From assembly GCA_017540605.1 (NCBI GenBank), contig JAFYAS010000033.1, positions 1 to 64,000 of the forward strand: a DNA stretch of 64,000 nucleotides, in the 5' to 3' direction. This DNA is from Lachnospiraceae bacterium. Lineage in GTDB: Bacteria > Bacillota > Clostridia > Lachnospirales > Lachnospiraceae. Positions within the stretch are counted from its first letter, which is position 1; every line of letters begins with the position of its first letter. This document shows, one piece after another, positions 15,369 to 23,565 of the stretch. The notes below the pieces were generated by a model, which did not search any database, was not told the origin of the DNA, and saw nothing but the letters and a program-made list of their open reading frames with translations. The translations under genes and the position numbers were made by a program.

Positions 15369-16721
15369 ATGGGCAAATATTTCGGTACCGATGGTTTTAG
15401 AGGAGAGGCAAATGTAGGACTCAATGTTGAACATGCCTATAAGGTTGGAAGATTTTTAGGGGCTTATTATAAGGAGCAGCATCCTGATACCAGGGCCAAG
15501 ATAGTGATAGGAAAGGATACCAGACGTTCAAGCTATATGTTTGAATCAGCGCTTGTATCGGGACTTACAGCAAGCGGTGCGGATGCGTATCTTATGCATG
15601 TTACCCCTACCCCCTCTGTTGCATATATTGTGAGGGTTGACGATTTTGATTGCGGTATCATGATATCTGCAAGTCACAATCCTTTCTATGACAACGGTAT
15701 CAAGATCATAAACGGTCAGGGCTTTAAGCTTGAGGCCGAGGTTGAGGAAAAGATAGAAAAATATATTGATGGTGAGGGACCTGATTATCCCCTTGCCACG
15801 AAGGATGATATCGGAAGAACTGTTGATTACGCAGCAGGAAGAAATCGCTATATCGGGTATCTTATGACTATCGCCACCAGAAACTTCCAGAATGTGAGAG
15901 TAGGTCTTGATTGTGCCAACGGTGCGGCTTATATTGTTGCAAAGTCTGTATTTGAGGCTATGGGTGCCAAGGTATATGTGATAAACAATGAGCCTGACGG
16001 TACCAATATCAATACCAACTGTGGTTCAACCCATATAGAAGGACTTCAAAAGCTTGTAAAGGAAAAGGGACTTGATGTGGGCTTTGCCTATGACGGAGAC
16101 GCAGATCGTTGTCTCGCTGTAGACGAGACCGGTGAGCTTGTGGATGGAGATAAGATCCTTTATTGTTGCGGAAGATATCTTGCATCAAAGGGCGAGCTCA
16201 ACAACAATACAGTAGTTACAACCGTTATGTCAAATATTGGTCTTTACAAGGCCTTTGATAAGAAGGGCATAAACTACGAGCAGACTGCCGTAGGTGATAA
16301 ATATGTATTTGAGAATATGATGGAGAACAATCATTCTCTTGGGGGCGAGCAGTCAGGCCATATCATTTTCTCAAAGCATGCAACAACAGGTGACGGAGTG
16401 CTTACTTCAATAAAGATCATGGAAGTAATGCTTGATAGTAAGAGAAAGCTTTCCGAGCTTTTCACAAGCCTTACTATCTATCCTCAGCTTCTTGTGAACC
16501 TGAAGGTTAAGAGTAAGCCGGAGGCAAAGGCCGATCCCGACGTGTGCGCAGTTGTAAAGCAGGTGGAGGAAGCGCTTGGCGACAACGGAAGGATACTTAT
16601 CAGAGAGAGCGGTACAGAGCCTGTGATCAGAGTTATGGTTGAGGCTGAATCCGACGAAATCTGCAAAAAATATGTTGACATGGTCATCGATAAACTAAAG
16701 GAAAAAGGACACGAGGCTTAA
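15369..16721 (+). CDS. glmM: Phosphoglucosamine mutase GlmM
   Basis: The start at 15369 (MGKYFGTDGFRGEAN) matches the family N-terminus; an earlier in-frame ATG at 15276 lies within queC. The 450-residue enzyme interconverts glucosamine-6-phosphate and glucosamine-1-phosphate for UDP-GlcNAc. The phosphoserine loop is MISASHNPFYDNGIKI, the magnesium loop DGDADRC, the sugar loop GGEQSGHI and the phosphate loop RESGTEPVIRV. AAGGAG precedes it inside the end of queC. It pairs functionally with glmS at 46 kb. Confidence 0.95.
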   Translation: MGKYFGTDGFRGEANVGLNVEHAYKVGRFLGAYYKEQHPDTRAKIVIGKDTRRSSYMFESALVSGLTASGADAYLMHVTPTPSVAYIVRVDDFDCGIMISASHNPFYDNGIKIINGQGFKLEAEVEEKIEKYIDGEGPDYPLATKDDIGRTVDYAAGRNRYIGYLMTIATRNFQNVRVGLDCANGAAYIVAKSVFEAMGAKVYVINNEPDGTNINTNCGSTHIEGLQKLVKEKGLDVGFAYDGDADRCLAVDETGELVDGDKILYCCGRYLASKGELNNNTVVTTVMSNIGLYKAFDKKGINYEQTAVGDKYVFENMMENNHSLGGEQSGHIIFSKHATTGDGVLTSIKIMEVMLDSKRKLSELFTSLTIYPQLLVNLKVKSKPEAKADPDVCAVVKQVEEALGDNGRILIRESGTEPVIRVMVEAESDEICKKYVDMVIDKLKEKGHEA

Positions 16722-16740
16722 GGCAGGAGGATATGGGGTT

Positions 16741-17649
16741 ATGAAGAAGCTTTTGTTTTTGGTGAATCCATCGGCGGGAAGGACTATCATAAAGAATCGC
16801 CTGTATGAGATAGTTGAGATATTTTATAATTTCGGTTACGAGACAACAGTTTATCCTTTGATCGCAGAGAACGGGTCAGAGGATATGACAAGGTATCACG
16901 GAGGAGAATATGATCTTGTGGTCTGTGCAGGTGGTGACGGAACCTTAGATCGAACTGTTACCGGCATCATGAAGTGCGAAGATACCGTCAATCTCGGATA
17001 TATTCCCTGCGGTACAACCAATGACTTCGCAAAGAGCCTTGGTATCCCCAAGGATCCCATAAGAGCGGCAAAGAGAGCAGTAAAATACCAGCCTGTTCCC
17101 ATAGATATAGGCTCAATGACAGCTCTTGATGAAGGAAAGAATTCTGTTGATTATTTTGTGTATATAGCGTCCTTTGGAGCTTTTACCGATGTGGCTTATT
17201 CAACGCCCCAGAATCTGAAGAATGCCTTCGGGCATACTGCATATCTGATGGAGGCTGTGAAGAGTATTACATCTTTAAAGTCCTATTATGTGAAGGTTGA
17301 AAGTGAGGAGATGACTACCGAGGGCTCTTATATCTTTGCTATGGTGAGCAATTCCAACTCCGTAGGAGGCTTTAAGGCAATAGGTGCAAGAAATGTTGAA
17401 TTCGATGATGGACTTTTTGAGGTTGTGCTTATCAATTATCCAAAGACACCTCTTGAACTCCAAACTATAGTTGGATCCATCATTATGGGAGATTACAGTT
17501 GCCCCTATATAAGAACATTTAAGACCAAGCAGGTAAAATTCACCTGTGAGCAGGCGATCCCCTGGGATCTTGACGGCGAGTATGGCGGGCATCACAGAAG
17601 TATTGAGATAAATGTAAAAGAACATGCATTAAATTTGGTTAGAAAGTAG
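16741..17649 (+). CDS. Diacylglycerol kinase-family lipid kinase
   Basis: A 302-residue cytosolic lipid kinase of the DagK/YegS/DgkB family. The opening FLVNPSAG, the ATP-binding CAGGDGTLDRTVTGI (G-G-D-G-T) and IPCGTTNDFAKSLGIP are signature motifs. DgkB recycles diacylglycerol released when glycerophosphate polymers are built, which would fit the CDP-polyol cluster downstream, but related proteins phosphorylate sphingosine or undecaprenol-like lipids. It follows glmM by 19 bases with AGGAGG upstream. Confidence 0.85.
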   Translation: MKKLLFLVNPSAGRTIIKNRLYEIVEIFYNFGYETTVYPLIAENGSEDMTRYHGGEYDLVVCAGGDGTLDRTVTGIMKCEDTVNLGYIPCGTTNDFAKSLGIPKDPIRAAKRAVKYQPVPIDIGSMTALDEGKNSVDYFVYIASFGAFTDVAYSTPQNLKNAFGHTAYLMEAVKSITSLKSYYVKVESEEMTTEGSYIFAMVSNSNSVGGFKAIGARNVEFDDGLFEVVLINYPKTPLELQTIVGSIIMGDYSCPYIRTFKTKQVKFTCEQAIPWDLDGEYGGHHRSIEINVKEHALNLVRK

Positions 17650-17656
17650 TAATGAG

Positions 17657-17804
17657 GTAACTGTTCACTACAGCTCTGAACACTTGCTGTTCAGAGCGTG
17701 TTAAGATGCGACGCAGGAAGGCATCTCGCTCCACTTTGCGAAGCAAAGTCTATAAATGAGCGAGATGCTCATAACTAGAAGCAGTGAAACTGCTGAACAG
17801 TTAC
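17657..17804 (+). repeat. Structured interspersed repeat, copy C (148 bp), with flanking direct repeats
   Basis: The clearest copy: terminal inverted repeats GTAACTGTTCA (17657-17667) and TGAACAGTTAC (17794-17804), the same two inner hairpins as copies A and B, and a third stem AGCAGT-GAA-ACTGCT. TAATGA occurs at 17650-17655 and again at 17806-17811, one base outside each end, like a target-site duplication. It lies 7 bp after the lipid kinase stop. Confidence 0.85.
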
Positions 17805-17818
17805 GTAATGAAGTAAAA

Positions 17819-17860
17819 TACAGTCTGCATTCAAAAGATGCAGGCTGTATTTGTATTTTC
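17819..17860 (+). terminator. Rho-independent terminator
   Basis: TACAGTCTGCAT (17819-17830), loop TCAAAAG, ATGCAGGCTGTA (17838-17849), one G-U pair, then TTTGTATTTT. It separates the glmM/lipid kinase transcript from the dockerin gene. Confidence 0.75.
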
Positions 17861-17879
17861 CCATATTTTGTGGTAAAAT
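17851..17879 (+). promoter_or_regulatory. Promoter of the dockerin-cohesin operon
   Basis: TTGTAT (17851-17856), 17 bp, TAAAAT (17874-17879), 31 bp before the start codon. It overlaps the T-tract of the preceding terminator. Confidence 0.55.
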
Positions 17880-17910
17880 ATTACCGACTATGTGTTGAGG
17901 TACGATATAT

Positions 17911-19500
17911 ATGAAAACCATCAGCAGATATTTGATCATATTTCTTTTTGTAGCTGCCCTTTCGGCAGGTCTGTTTTTTGCGCCCGTAGCTAAGGCTGAA
18001 CCGGATCAAAGCTTTGAGACTGCTCTTGAAGCCGAGAAGTTTCCCGAAAGCTATAGGGTGTATTTGCGAACCCTTCATGCGTCTTATCCCAACTGGATTT
18101 TTAAAGCTGTTCATACAGGTCTTGATTGGAATACCGTGCTTGAGAATGAGAAAAACAAGGCGGGTAAGATCAAGAATACCATACAGGGATCATCAAGTCT
18201 TCCCCACTATAACTGGAGATCAACAGATATTGGCTACGATTGGGCTACCGACAAATGGACTGCCTATGACGGCAAGACTTTTTTTGCTGCCTCTGATCAG
18301 CTCATAGCCTATTATATGGATCCCAGAAGCTGTCTTGACGCGAGCTATATTTTTCAGTTTGAAACCCTAAGCTATGTGGAGGGTGGTCAGACGGCAAAGG
18401 GTGTTGATGCTCTTCTTTCCGGAACCTTTATGGGTGGAAAGAATATACCGGGCACCGAGACCTCATATTCTGCTGCCATTATGGAGGCAGGTAAGAGTTC
18501 GGGTGTGAGTCCCTATCATCTTGCCTCAAGGATCAGAGTTGAGATCGGAACAAAGCGTGGTGTAGCGGTAAGCGGTACTCATGAGACCTATCCCGGCATT
18601 TACAATTTTTACAATATCGGTGCCAAGGATTCGGCTACCGGCAATGCGGTGACAAACGGTCTTAAGTGGGCTGCAACAAAGGGAAGCTACAAAAGACCCT
18701 GGAATACAGAGATGAAAGCGCTGTCCGGGGGAGCCTCGTATATCGGTTCCGCATATATAAGCAGGGGACAGGATACCCTATATTTTGAGAAGTTCAATAC
18801 TGTCAATTCAAAGGATGGTCTTTACGCACATCAATATCAGACTGCCGTTCAGGCTCCCAGTGTTGAGGGAAAGAAGATCGGTGAATCCTATAAAACAGCG
18901 GGAATGAAGGACGGAGCTATCACCTTCCGTATTCCCGTATATACCAATATGCCTGCCGAAAGATGCCCGAAGCCTGCTGATTCGGGAAGTCCCAACAACT
19001 GGTTGAAGTCTTTAGAGGTAAAGGGCTATACATTAAGCCCTGCCTTTGGGGTAAATGTATTAAGTGAATATAGTGTGACTGTTCCTGCCGATCTTAAGGA
19101 ACTCAATATATTGGCAACCACCGTGAATTCATCTGCTTCCATAAAGGGCAAGGGAAAGGTGGCACTTGCCGATGGAAAGAATGAGCTAAAGATAAAGGTT
19201 ACTGCTCAAAACGGCAATGTAAGAGAATATAAGCTGACGGTTTTAAGATCGAATGAAAAGGCTAAACAAGAGACCAAGACAGAAACTACCGAAACGGCAG
19301 CTACCGGAACACTTCTGTATGGAGATCTTAATGGAGATGGCAAGGTCAATGCACTTGATCTATTAAAGCTTCAGAAGCATTTGCTCGGAAAGTCACTTCT
19401 TAAGGGTGATTATTTAAAGGCAGCCAATTTAAAGCAAAAGGGAGATACCATTACCGCACTTGATCTTTTAAAGCTTCAAAAGATAATCATAGGCGGATAA
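17911..19500 (+). CDS. Secreted glucosaminidase-like peptidoglycan hydrolase with C-terminal type I dockerin
   Basis: A 529-residue secreted protein. The signal peptide spans residues 1-30 (ending PVAKAE). Residues about 40-310 form a glucosaminidase-type domain (GH73-like); SPYHLASRIRVEIGTKRG places a Glu at 211 in the expected catalytic region, with YPGIYNFYNIGA after it. A cadherin-like beta-sandwich follows (about 365-450, ending REYKLTVL), then a Thr/Glu linker and a dockerin from 471: GDLNGDGKVNALDLLKLQKH has a full calcium loop (D472, N474, D476). The second loop, NLKQKGDTITALDLLKLQKI, is degenerate but keeps the helix. The next gene, 13 bases on, encodes a cohesin, so I infer the hydrolase docks on it. 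Confidence 0.85.
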   Translation: MKTISRYLIIFLFVAALSAGLFFAPVAKAEPDQSFETALEAEKFPESYRVYLRTLHASYPNWIFKAVHTGLDWNTVLENEKNKAGKIKNTIQGSSSLPHYNWRSTDIGYDWATDKWTAYDGKTFFAASDQLIAYYMDPRSCLDASYIFQFETLSYVEGGQTAKGVDALLSGTFMGGKNIPGTETSYSAAIMEAGKSSGVSPYHLASRIRVEIGTKRGVAVSGTHETYPGIYNFYNIGAKDSATGNAVTNGLKWAATKGSYKRPWNTEMKALSGGASYIGSAYISRGQDTLYFEKFNTVNSKDGLYAHQYQTAVQAPSVEGKKIGESYKTAGMKDGAITFRIPVYTNMPAERCPKPADSGSPNNWLKSLEVKGYTLSPAFGVNVLSEYSVTVPADLKELNILATTVNSSASIKGKGKVALADGKNELKIKVTAQNGNVREYKLTVLRSNEKAKQETKTETTETAATGTLLYGDLNGDGKVNALDLLKLQKHLLGKSLLKGDYLKAANLKQKGDTITALDLLKLQKIIIGG

Positions 19501-19513
19501 AAGAGGGGAAAAG

Positions 19514-21418
19514 ATGAAGACATTTAAGAGAACAATTATATCAGTTTTAATGCTTGCCATGGCATTTACATGGGCATTTGTACCTGTACATGCAGCAGGA
19601 GCAAAGGTGACCATAGGTCTTTCTTCTGCAACTGTGAAGGAGGGCGGAAAGGTCACAGTGACTGTTACCGTAAAGACGGACAATGCCATAGGTGCATACA
19701 GTATGTCTGTAAGCTATGACAGCAGTGTATTGGAGTATGCATCCGGAGCGGGAAGCGGAAGCGGCGGTACGGTAAAGATAGCAGGCTACGGTGACGGAAC
19801 TTCGAAAAAGCTTTCTGCAAGCCTTACATTTAAGGCTGTGGGAAGTGGCTCGACCTCCATAAAAACCTCCGGTGGAGAGGTATATGATTGGGATGAGAAC
19901 TCCTTAAAGATAAGTCACGCCAGCACAAAGGTCACAGTGGGATCGGGAGCAACAACTACAGAAGCTACTACAACACAAGCGGCCACGGAAGCAACAACAG
20001 AAGCACCTACCACAACCGAGGCGACCACAGAGAAACAGACAACTGAGGCAACAACCGCCACTGAAGCGCCAAAGACAACTGAGGCGACCACTGCGGCAAC
20101 TACAACCGAGGCAACAACTGAAAAGGTTACAACAACAGAAGCGACTACGACTGAGGCGACAACAGTTGAGGAAACAACCGAAGCAGCTCCGGTTTTGGTA
20201 GAGGTAGAGATCGACGGAGAAAAATATACATTTCCTGAAAGTATTGAAGAGATAGAGGTTCCCGTAGGCTTTGATCCCGTCACTATTGATTATAAGGGCA
20301 CTGAGGTCAATGCATTTTCGGGTGCCAACGGAAGCTTTACCATAGTTTGCTTGAAGGCCTCTGACGGCTCTTACAAATGGTTCATATACGAGGGCGGTGA
20401 GCAATTTACAAGCTATTTCGAGCTTGAGAAAATGAACGAGACGCTCTATGTTATAAGACCTGATGAGTCTGTTGCTATTCCTGAGGGATATAAGAGTCTT
20501 GAGCTTTTGTTGGGAGAGAATATACTTCCCTGTTTTTCAAGGGAAGAGGATTCTGAGGTAGTGCTGGTATATGCAAAGAAGCAAAGTGGTGAGGCAGGCT
20601 TTTATCTTTACGATACGGTGGAGAGAGGCTTTATAAGATATGTTGAGCCTGAGACCACTGAAGAGGTTACTGAGGCTACTACGGAGGAAGAGAAGAAGGA
20701 AGAAGAGAAAAAGACAACGAACAATCTTCCTGTTATGATACTTTGCTTTTTCTGCGGATTTATTCCCGGTATTGCACTTTACCTTACTAAAAGGTCTGAT
20801 GGCGAGGGTGTAGAAGCTGATCCTTCAGAGAAGATGTCAGACACAGAGCCTGAAAAGAAACAGGAGAAGAAACCTGACAAAGAGCCTGAAAAGAAATCAG
20901 AAAAGAAACCTGATAAAGAGCCTGAAAAGAAATCAGAAAAGAAACCTGATAAAGAGCTTGAAAAGAAATCAGAGAAGAAACCTGATAAAGTACCTGAAAA
21001 GGATATTGAAAAAGAGTCAAAAGAAAGCTCTGATAAAGCACTTTCCAGAAAAGAAGCCCTGGATATGGCTTTGGGTACAGAAGAAGACAGGGATAAGAAA
21101 GAAAAGCACAAAAAGAAGAAGGATAAGAAGGAAAAATCCGGCGAGATAAAGCTTCCTAAGCCTGAAGAGAAAAAGGTCAAGAATGACTATGTTGACAAGG
21201 AGAAGAAAAAGGAAGAGGAGCTTGAAGATAAGGCGGCTAAGCTTGTATCAAAGCTTGAGCTTGATAAGGAGCCAAGTAAGCCTGAAAAATCTGAAGAGGC
21301 AAAGAAAAATATGGAAAACACAGGACCTGTGCCTGTGATAGAGTTACCGGTAGCGGATGAAAAGGGTAAGGATAAGCCCTTAGAAAAAGAGCCGGATAAG
21401 GAAAAAAAGAAGGATTAG
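19514..21418 (+). CDS. Membrane-anchored cohesin-domain protein with Thr-rich stalk and charged cytosolic tail
   Basis: A 634-residue protein. Signal peptide 1-28 (ending VHAA); residues about 29-145 match a cohesin: KVTIGLSSATVKEGGKVTVT, then IGAYSMSVSYDSSVLEY and KLSASLTFKAVGSGSTS. Residues 146-224 are a Thr/Ala/Glu stalk (repeats of ATTTEATTE) that spans the wall. Residues 225-385 form an unrecognised, probably beta-rich domain starting VEVEIDGEKYTFP. A transmembrane segment (LPVMILCFFCGFIPGIALYL, about 404-423) leads to a roughly 210-residue Lys/Glu/Asp-rich cytosolic tail with four 12-residue repeats. The large inside tail is unusual for a cohesin anchor and could touch cytosolic partners. 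Confidence 0.85.
   Translation: MKTFKRTIISVLMLAMAFTWAFVPVHAAGAKVTIGLSSATVKEGGKVTVTVTVKTDNAIGAYSMSVSYDSSVLEYASGAGSGSGGTVKIAGYGDGTSKKLSASLTFKAVGSGSTSIKTSGGEVYDWDENSLKISHASTKVTVGSGATTTEATTTQAATEATTEAPTTTEATTEKQTTEATTATEAPKTTEATTAATTTEATTEKVTTTEATTTEATTVEETTEAAPVLVEVEIDGEKYTFPESIEEIEVPVGFDPVTIDYKGTEVNAFSGANGSFTIVCLKASDGSYKWFIYEGGEQFTSYFELEKMNETLYVIRPDESVAIPEGYKSLELLLGENILPCFSREEDSEVVLVYAKKQSGEAGFYLYDTVERGFIRYVEPETTEEVTEATTEEEKKEEEKKTTNNLPVMILCFFCGFIPGIALYLTKRSDGEGVEADPSEKMSDTEPEKKQEKKPDKEPEKKSEKKPDKEPEKKSEKKPDKELEKKSEKKPDKVPEKDIEKESKESSDKALSRKEALDMALGTEEDRDKKEKHKKKKDKKEKSGEIKLPKPEEKKVKNDYVDKEKKKEEELEDKAAKLVSKLELDKEPSKPEKSEEAKKNMENTGPVPVIELPVADEKGKDKPLEKEPDKEKKKD
20870..21013 (+). repeat. Tandem 36-bp repeat (4 units) in the cohesin protein tail
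   Basis: Four units encode KPDKEPEKKSEK, the same again, KPDKELEKKSEK and KPDKVPEKDIEK. The first three are nearly identical at DNA level, so copy number probably varies between strains. Confidence 0.8.
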
Positions 21419-21427
21419 TGAGGATAT

Positions 21428-22141
21428 ATGGGTACTGAGAAAAAGAGACTTGGTATACTTGGCGGTATGGGCTCTGAGGCCACAGAGGTTTTCTTTAAGC
21501 GCATCATTGAGCATACCAAGGTTAAGAACGACAGAGAGCATCTGGATATTTTTATATACAATCATGCATCTCTTCCTGACAGAACTGAATATATCATAAC
21601 GGGGAGAACTGATGAGCTTTGGGAGATCATAAAGGGAGACATCCATACTCTTGAAGCGGTAAAGAGCGATTATATCGCTATTCCCTGTAATACCTGCCAT
21701 TTCTTTGCAGACAGACTTGATGAAGCTACAGACCATCATTTTATAAATATGATCACTGAAACGGCCGCCTTTGCAAAGACCACCGGTGCAAAAAAAGTCG
21801 GAGTTATGGGTACTACGGGAACAGTTCGTTCCGATCTTTATAAAAAAGCCTTGAACCTTCACGGAATTGAGGCTGTTTATCCTGATGATGAATATCAGGA
21901 TGTCGTTATGGATATCATTTACGGACAGATAAAAAAAGGTGACAAGGGCAGTATGTCGGATTTTTCGAGAGTCGTAGATCACTTTAGTGAGAAGAGCTGC
22001 GATGCTGTGATCCTTGCCTGTACAGAGCTTTCCGTATTTAGAGAGAATTATATGATAACCGATCCGTTTTTCATCGATGCCCTTGATGTGCTTGCGAGAG
22101 CCTGTATCACAATGTGCGGCGGTGCTTTGAGGATCGTGTAG
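21428..22141 (+). CDS. Aspartate/glutamate racemase family protein
   Basis: A 237-residue PLP-independent racemase. GILGGMGSEATEVFF opens the family; both catalytic cysteines are present, in IAIPCNTCHFF and VILACTELSVF, so the enzyme should be active on both faces of the substrate. Similarity is closer to aspartate racemase (YgeA/RacD type) than to MurI. D-Asp or D-Glu is used in peptidoglycan stems and cross-bridges, consistent with the wall-hydrolase genes just upstream, from which it is separated by nine bases. Confidence 0.85.
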   Translation: MGTEKKRLGILGGMGSEATEVFFKRIIEHTKVKNDREHLDIFIYNHASLPDRTEYIITGRTDELWEIIKGDIHTLEAVKSDYIAIPCNTCHFFADRLDEATDHHFINMITETAAFAKTTGAKKVGVMGTTGTVRSDLYKKALNLHGIEAVYPDDEYQDVVMDIIYGQIKKGDKGSMSDFSRVVDHFSEKSCDAVILACTELSVFRENYMITDPFFIDALDVLARACITMCGGALRIV

Positions 22142-22150
22142 GAGTAGAAA

Positions 22151-23560
22151 ATGGTTGCAAACGAAGAGAGTAGAAGAAAGAATCTCGACCAGTATAAAAA
22201 GTTAATAATGACATTGAGCGGGGCCTTGAATATTGCAGCTCATGCGGGAGCCTTTGGCTTTGTATGGTATAGATTTTATCGACCTATGATCGATAATCCC
22301 TTCTGGAATAAGGGTAATTTTGTGCTGATCGGCATCTATGCTGTTGTCTTCATCCTTTTTGCCCGGGTTTTCGGTGCATTCAGGGTAGGATATCTTAGGA
22401 ATATCGATGTGGCATTTTCACAGGCACTTGCGATATTCTTTACTAACATAGTTTTTTATCTGCAGCTTGCGCTTATCAACAGATGGTTCATGCCGCCGAA
22501 GTTTATGCTTGCTATGTCTGTTGTTCAGACGCTTTGGGGTATTATCTGGGTGTGGTTTGCGAGAAAGGTATATTATCACATCTACCCGCCTCACCAGATG
22601 ATTGTTGTCTATGGTGAGTATGATTATGAGGATATGCTTGCCAAGATGGAAAGAAGACATGATAAATTCCATGTCAGAGCATCCATCAATATTTCAGAGG
22701 GTGTAGATAAGGTAAATGAGGTCATCACCAATTATGAATCGGTGATCCTTTACGATCTTCCGGCTGCGGAGAGAAATATCATCTTAAAGTATTGCTTTAA
22801 GAAGAATATCAGAGTGTATGTAACACCCAAGATATCGGATATCATCCTAAACGGAACCGATACCATACATCTCTTTGATACACCATTGTTGCTTGCCCGC
22901 AACAGCGGATTAAATGTCACACAGAGATTTTTAAAGAGGGCATTGGATCTTTTTGTAGCAATCCCTATGCTGATACTTACTCTGCCCTTTACTTTGATCA
23001 TAGCCATAATCATACATTTTACGGATGGCGGCCCTGTATTTTACAAGCAGGAAAGGCTTACCATAAATCATCAGGTATTTATGATCTACAAGTTCAGAAG
23101 TATGCGTATGGATTCCGAAAAGAATGGCGCAAGGCTTGCCATGAAGGATGATGACAGGATCACTCCTATCGGAAGATTCTTAAGAAAGACTCATCTTGAT
23201 GAGTTGCCTCAGCTTTTAAACATTCTAAACGGTGATATGAGTGTGGTAGGTCCAAGACCCGAAAGACCTGAGATTGCTGCAGAGTATGAAAAGGTCATTC
23301 CCGAGTTTGAATACAGACTTGCGGTAAAGGCGGGACTTACCGGCTATGCCCAGGTTTACGGAAAATACAATACTACTCCCTATGACAAGTTAAAGCTTGA
23401 TCTTTTGTATCTTGAGAATTATTCAATATTCCTTGATCTTAAGCTTATACTTATGACTGTAAAGATCATTTTCCAGAGAGAAAATACAGAGGGAGTAAAT
23501 GCTGATCAGATCACGGCGCAGAAGGCGCCAAAGATGAATGTAGGCAACGAAAAAAGGTAG
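22151..23560 (+). CDS. Polyprenyl-phosphate glycosylphosphotransferase (priming sugar transferase)
   Basis: A 469-residue membrane enzyme that starts a surface polymer by moving a sugar phosphate to undecaprenyl phosphate. Four transmembrane segments lie in residues 15-145, a soluble CoA-binding-like domain at 150-250, then a membrane helix and the catalytic PF02397 domain: KRALDLFVAIP, GGPVFYKQERL, MIYKFRSMRMDSE, LDELPQLLNILNGDMSVVGP and LKAGLTGYAQ-type VKAGLTGYAQVYGKYN. It heads the envelope-polymer gene run and follows the racemase by nine bases. Confidence 0.9.
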   Translation: MVANEESRRKNLDQYKKLIMTLSGALNIAAHAGAFGFVWYRFYRPMIDNPFWNKGNFVLIGIYAVVFILFARVFGAFRVGYLRNIDVAFSQALAIFFTNIVFYLQLALINRWFMPPKFMLAMSVVQTLWGIIWVWFARKVYYHIYPPHQMIVVYGEYDYEDMLAKMERRHDKFHVRASINISEGVDKVNEVITNYESVILYDLPAAERNIILKYCFKKNIRVYVTPKISDIILNGTDTIHLFDTPLLLARNSGLNVTQRFLKRALDLFVAIPMLILTLPFTLIIAIIIHFTDGGPVFYKQERLTINHQVFMIYKFRSMRMDSEKNGARLAMKDDDRITPIGRFLRKTHLDELPQLLNILNGDMSVVGPRPERPEIAAEYEKVIPEFEYRLAVKAGLTGYAQVYGKYNTTPYDKLKLDLLYLENYSIFLDLKLILMTVKIIFQRENTEGVNADQITAQKAPKMNVGNEKR

Positions 23561-23565
23561 AGTAT

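Noticed and set aside
19904-20404. Minus-strand open frames rich in Cys/Gly or Val/Ser across the Thr-rich stalk
   Set aside because: They are antisense images of the repetitive ACA/GAA codons of the cohesin protein and lack ribosome sites.
20779-21180. Minus-strand Phe/Ser-rich frame across the Lys/Glu tail
   Set aside because: An antisense image of AAG/GAA repeats, with no homology or start signals.
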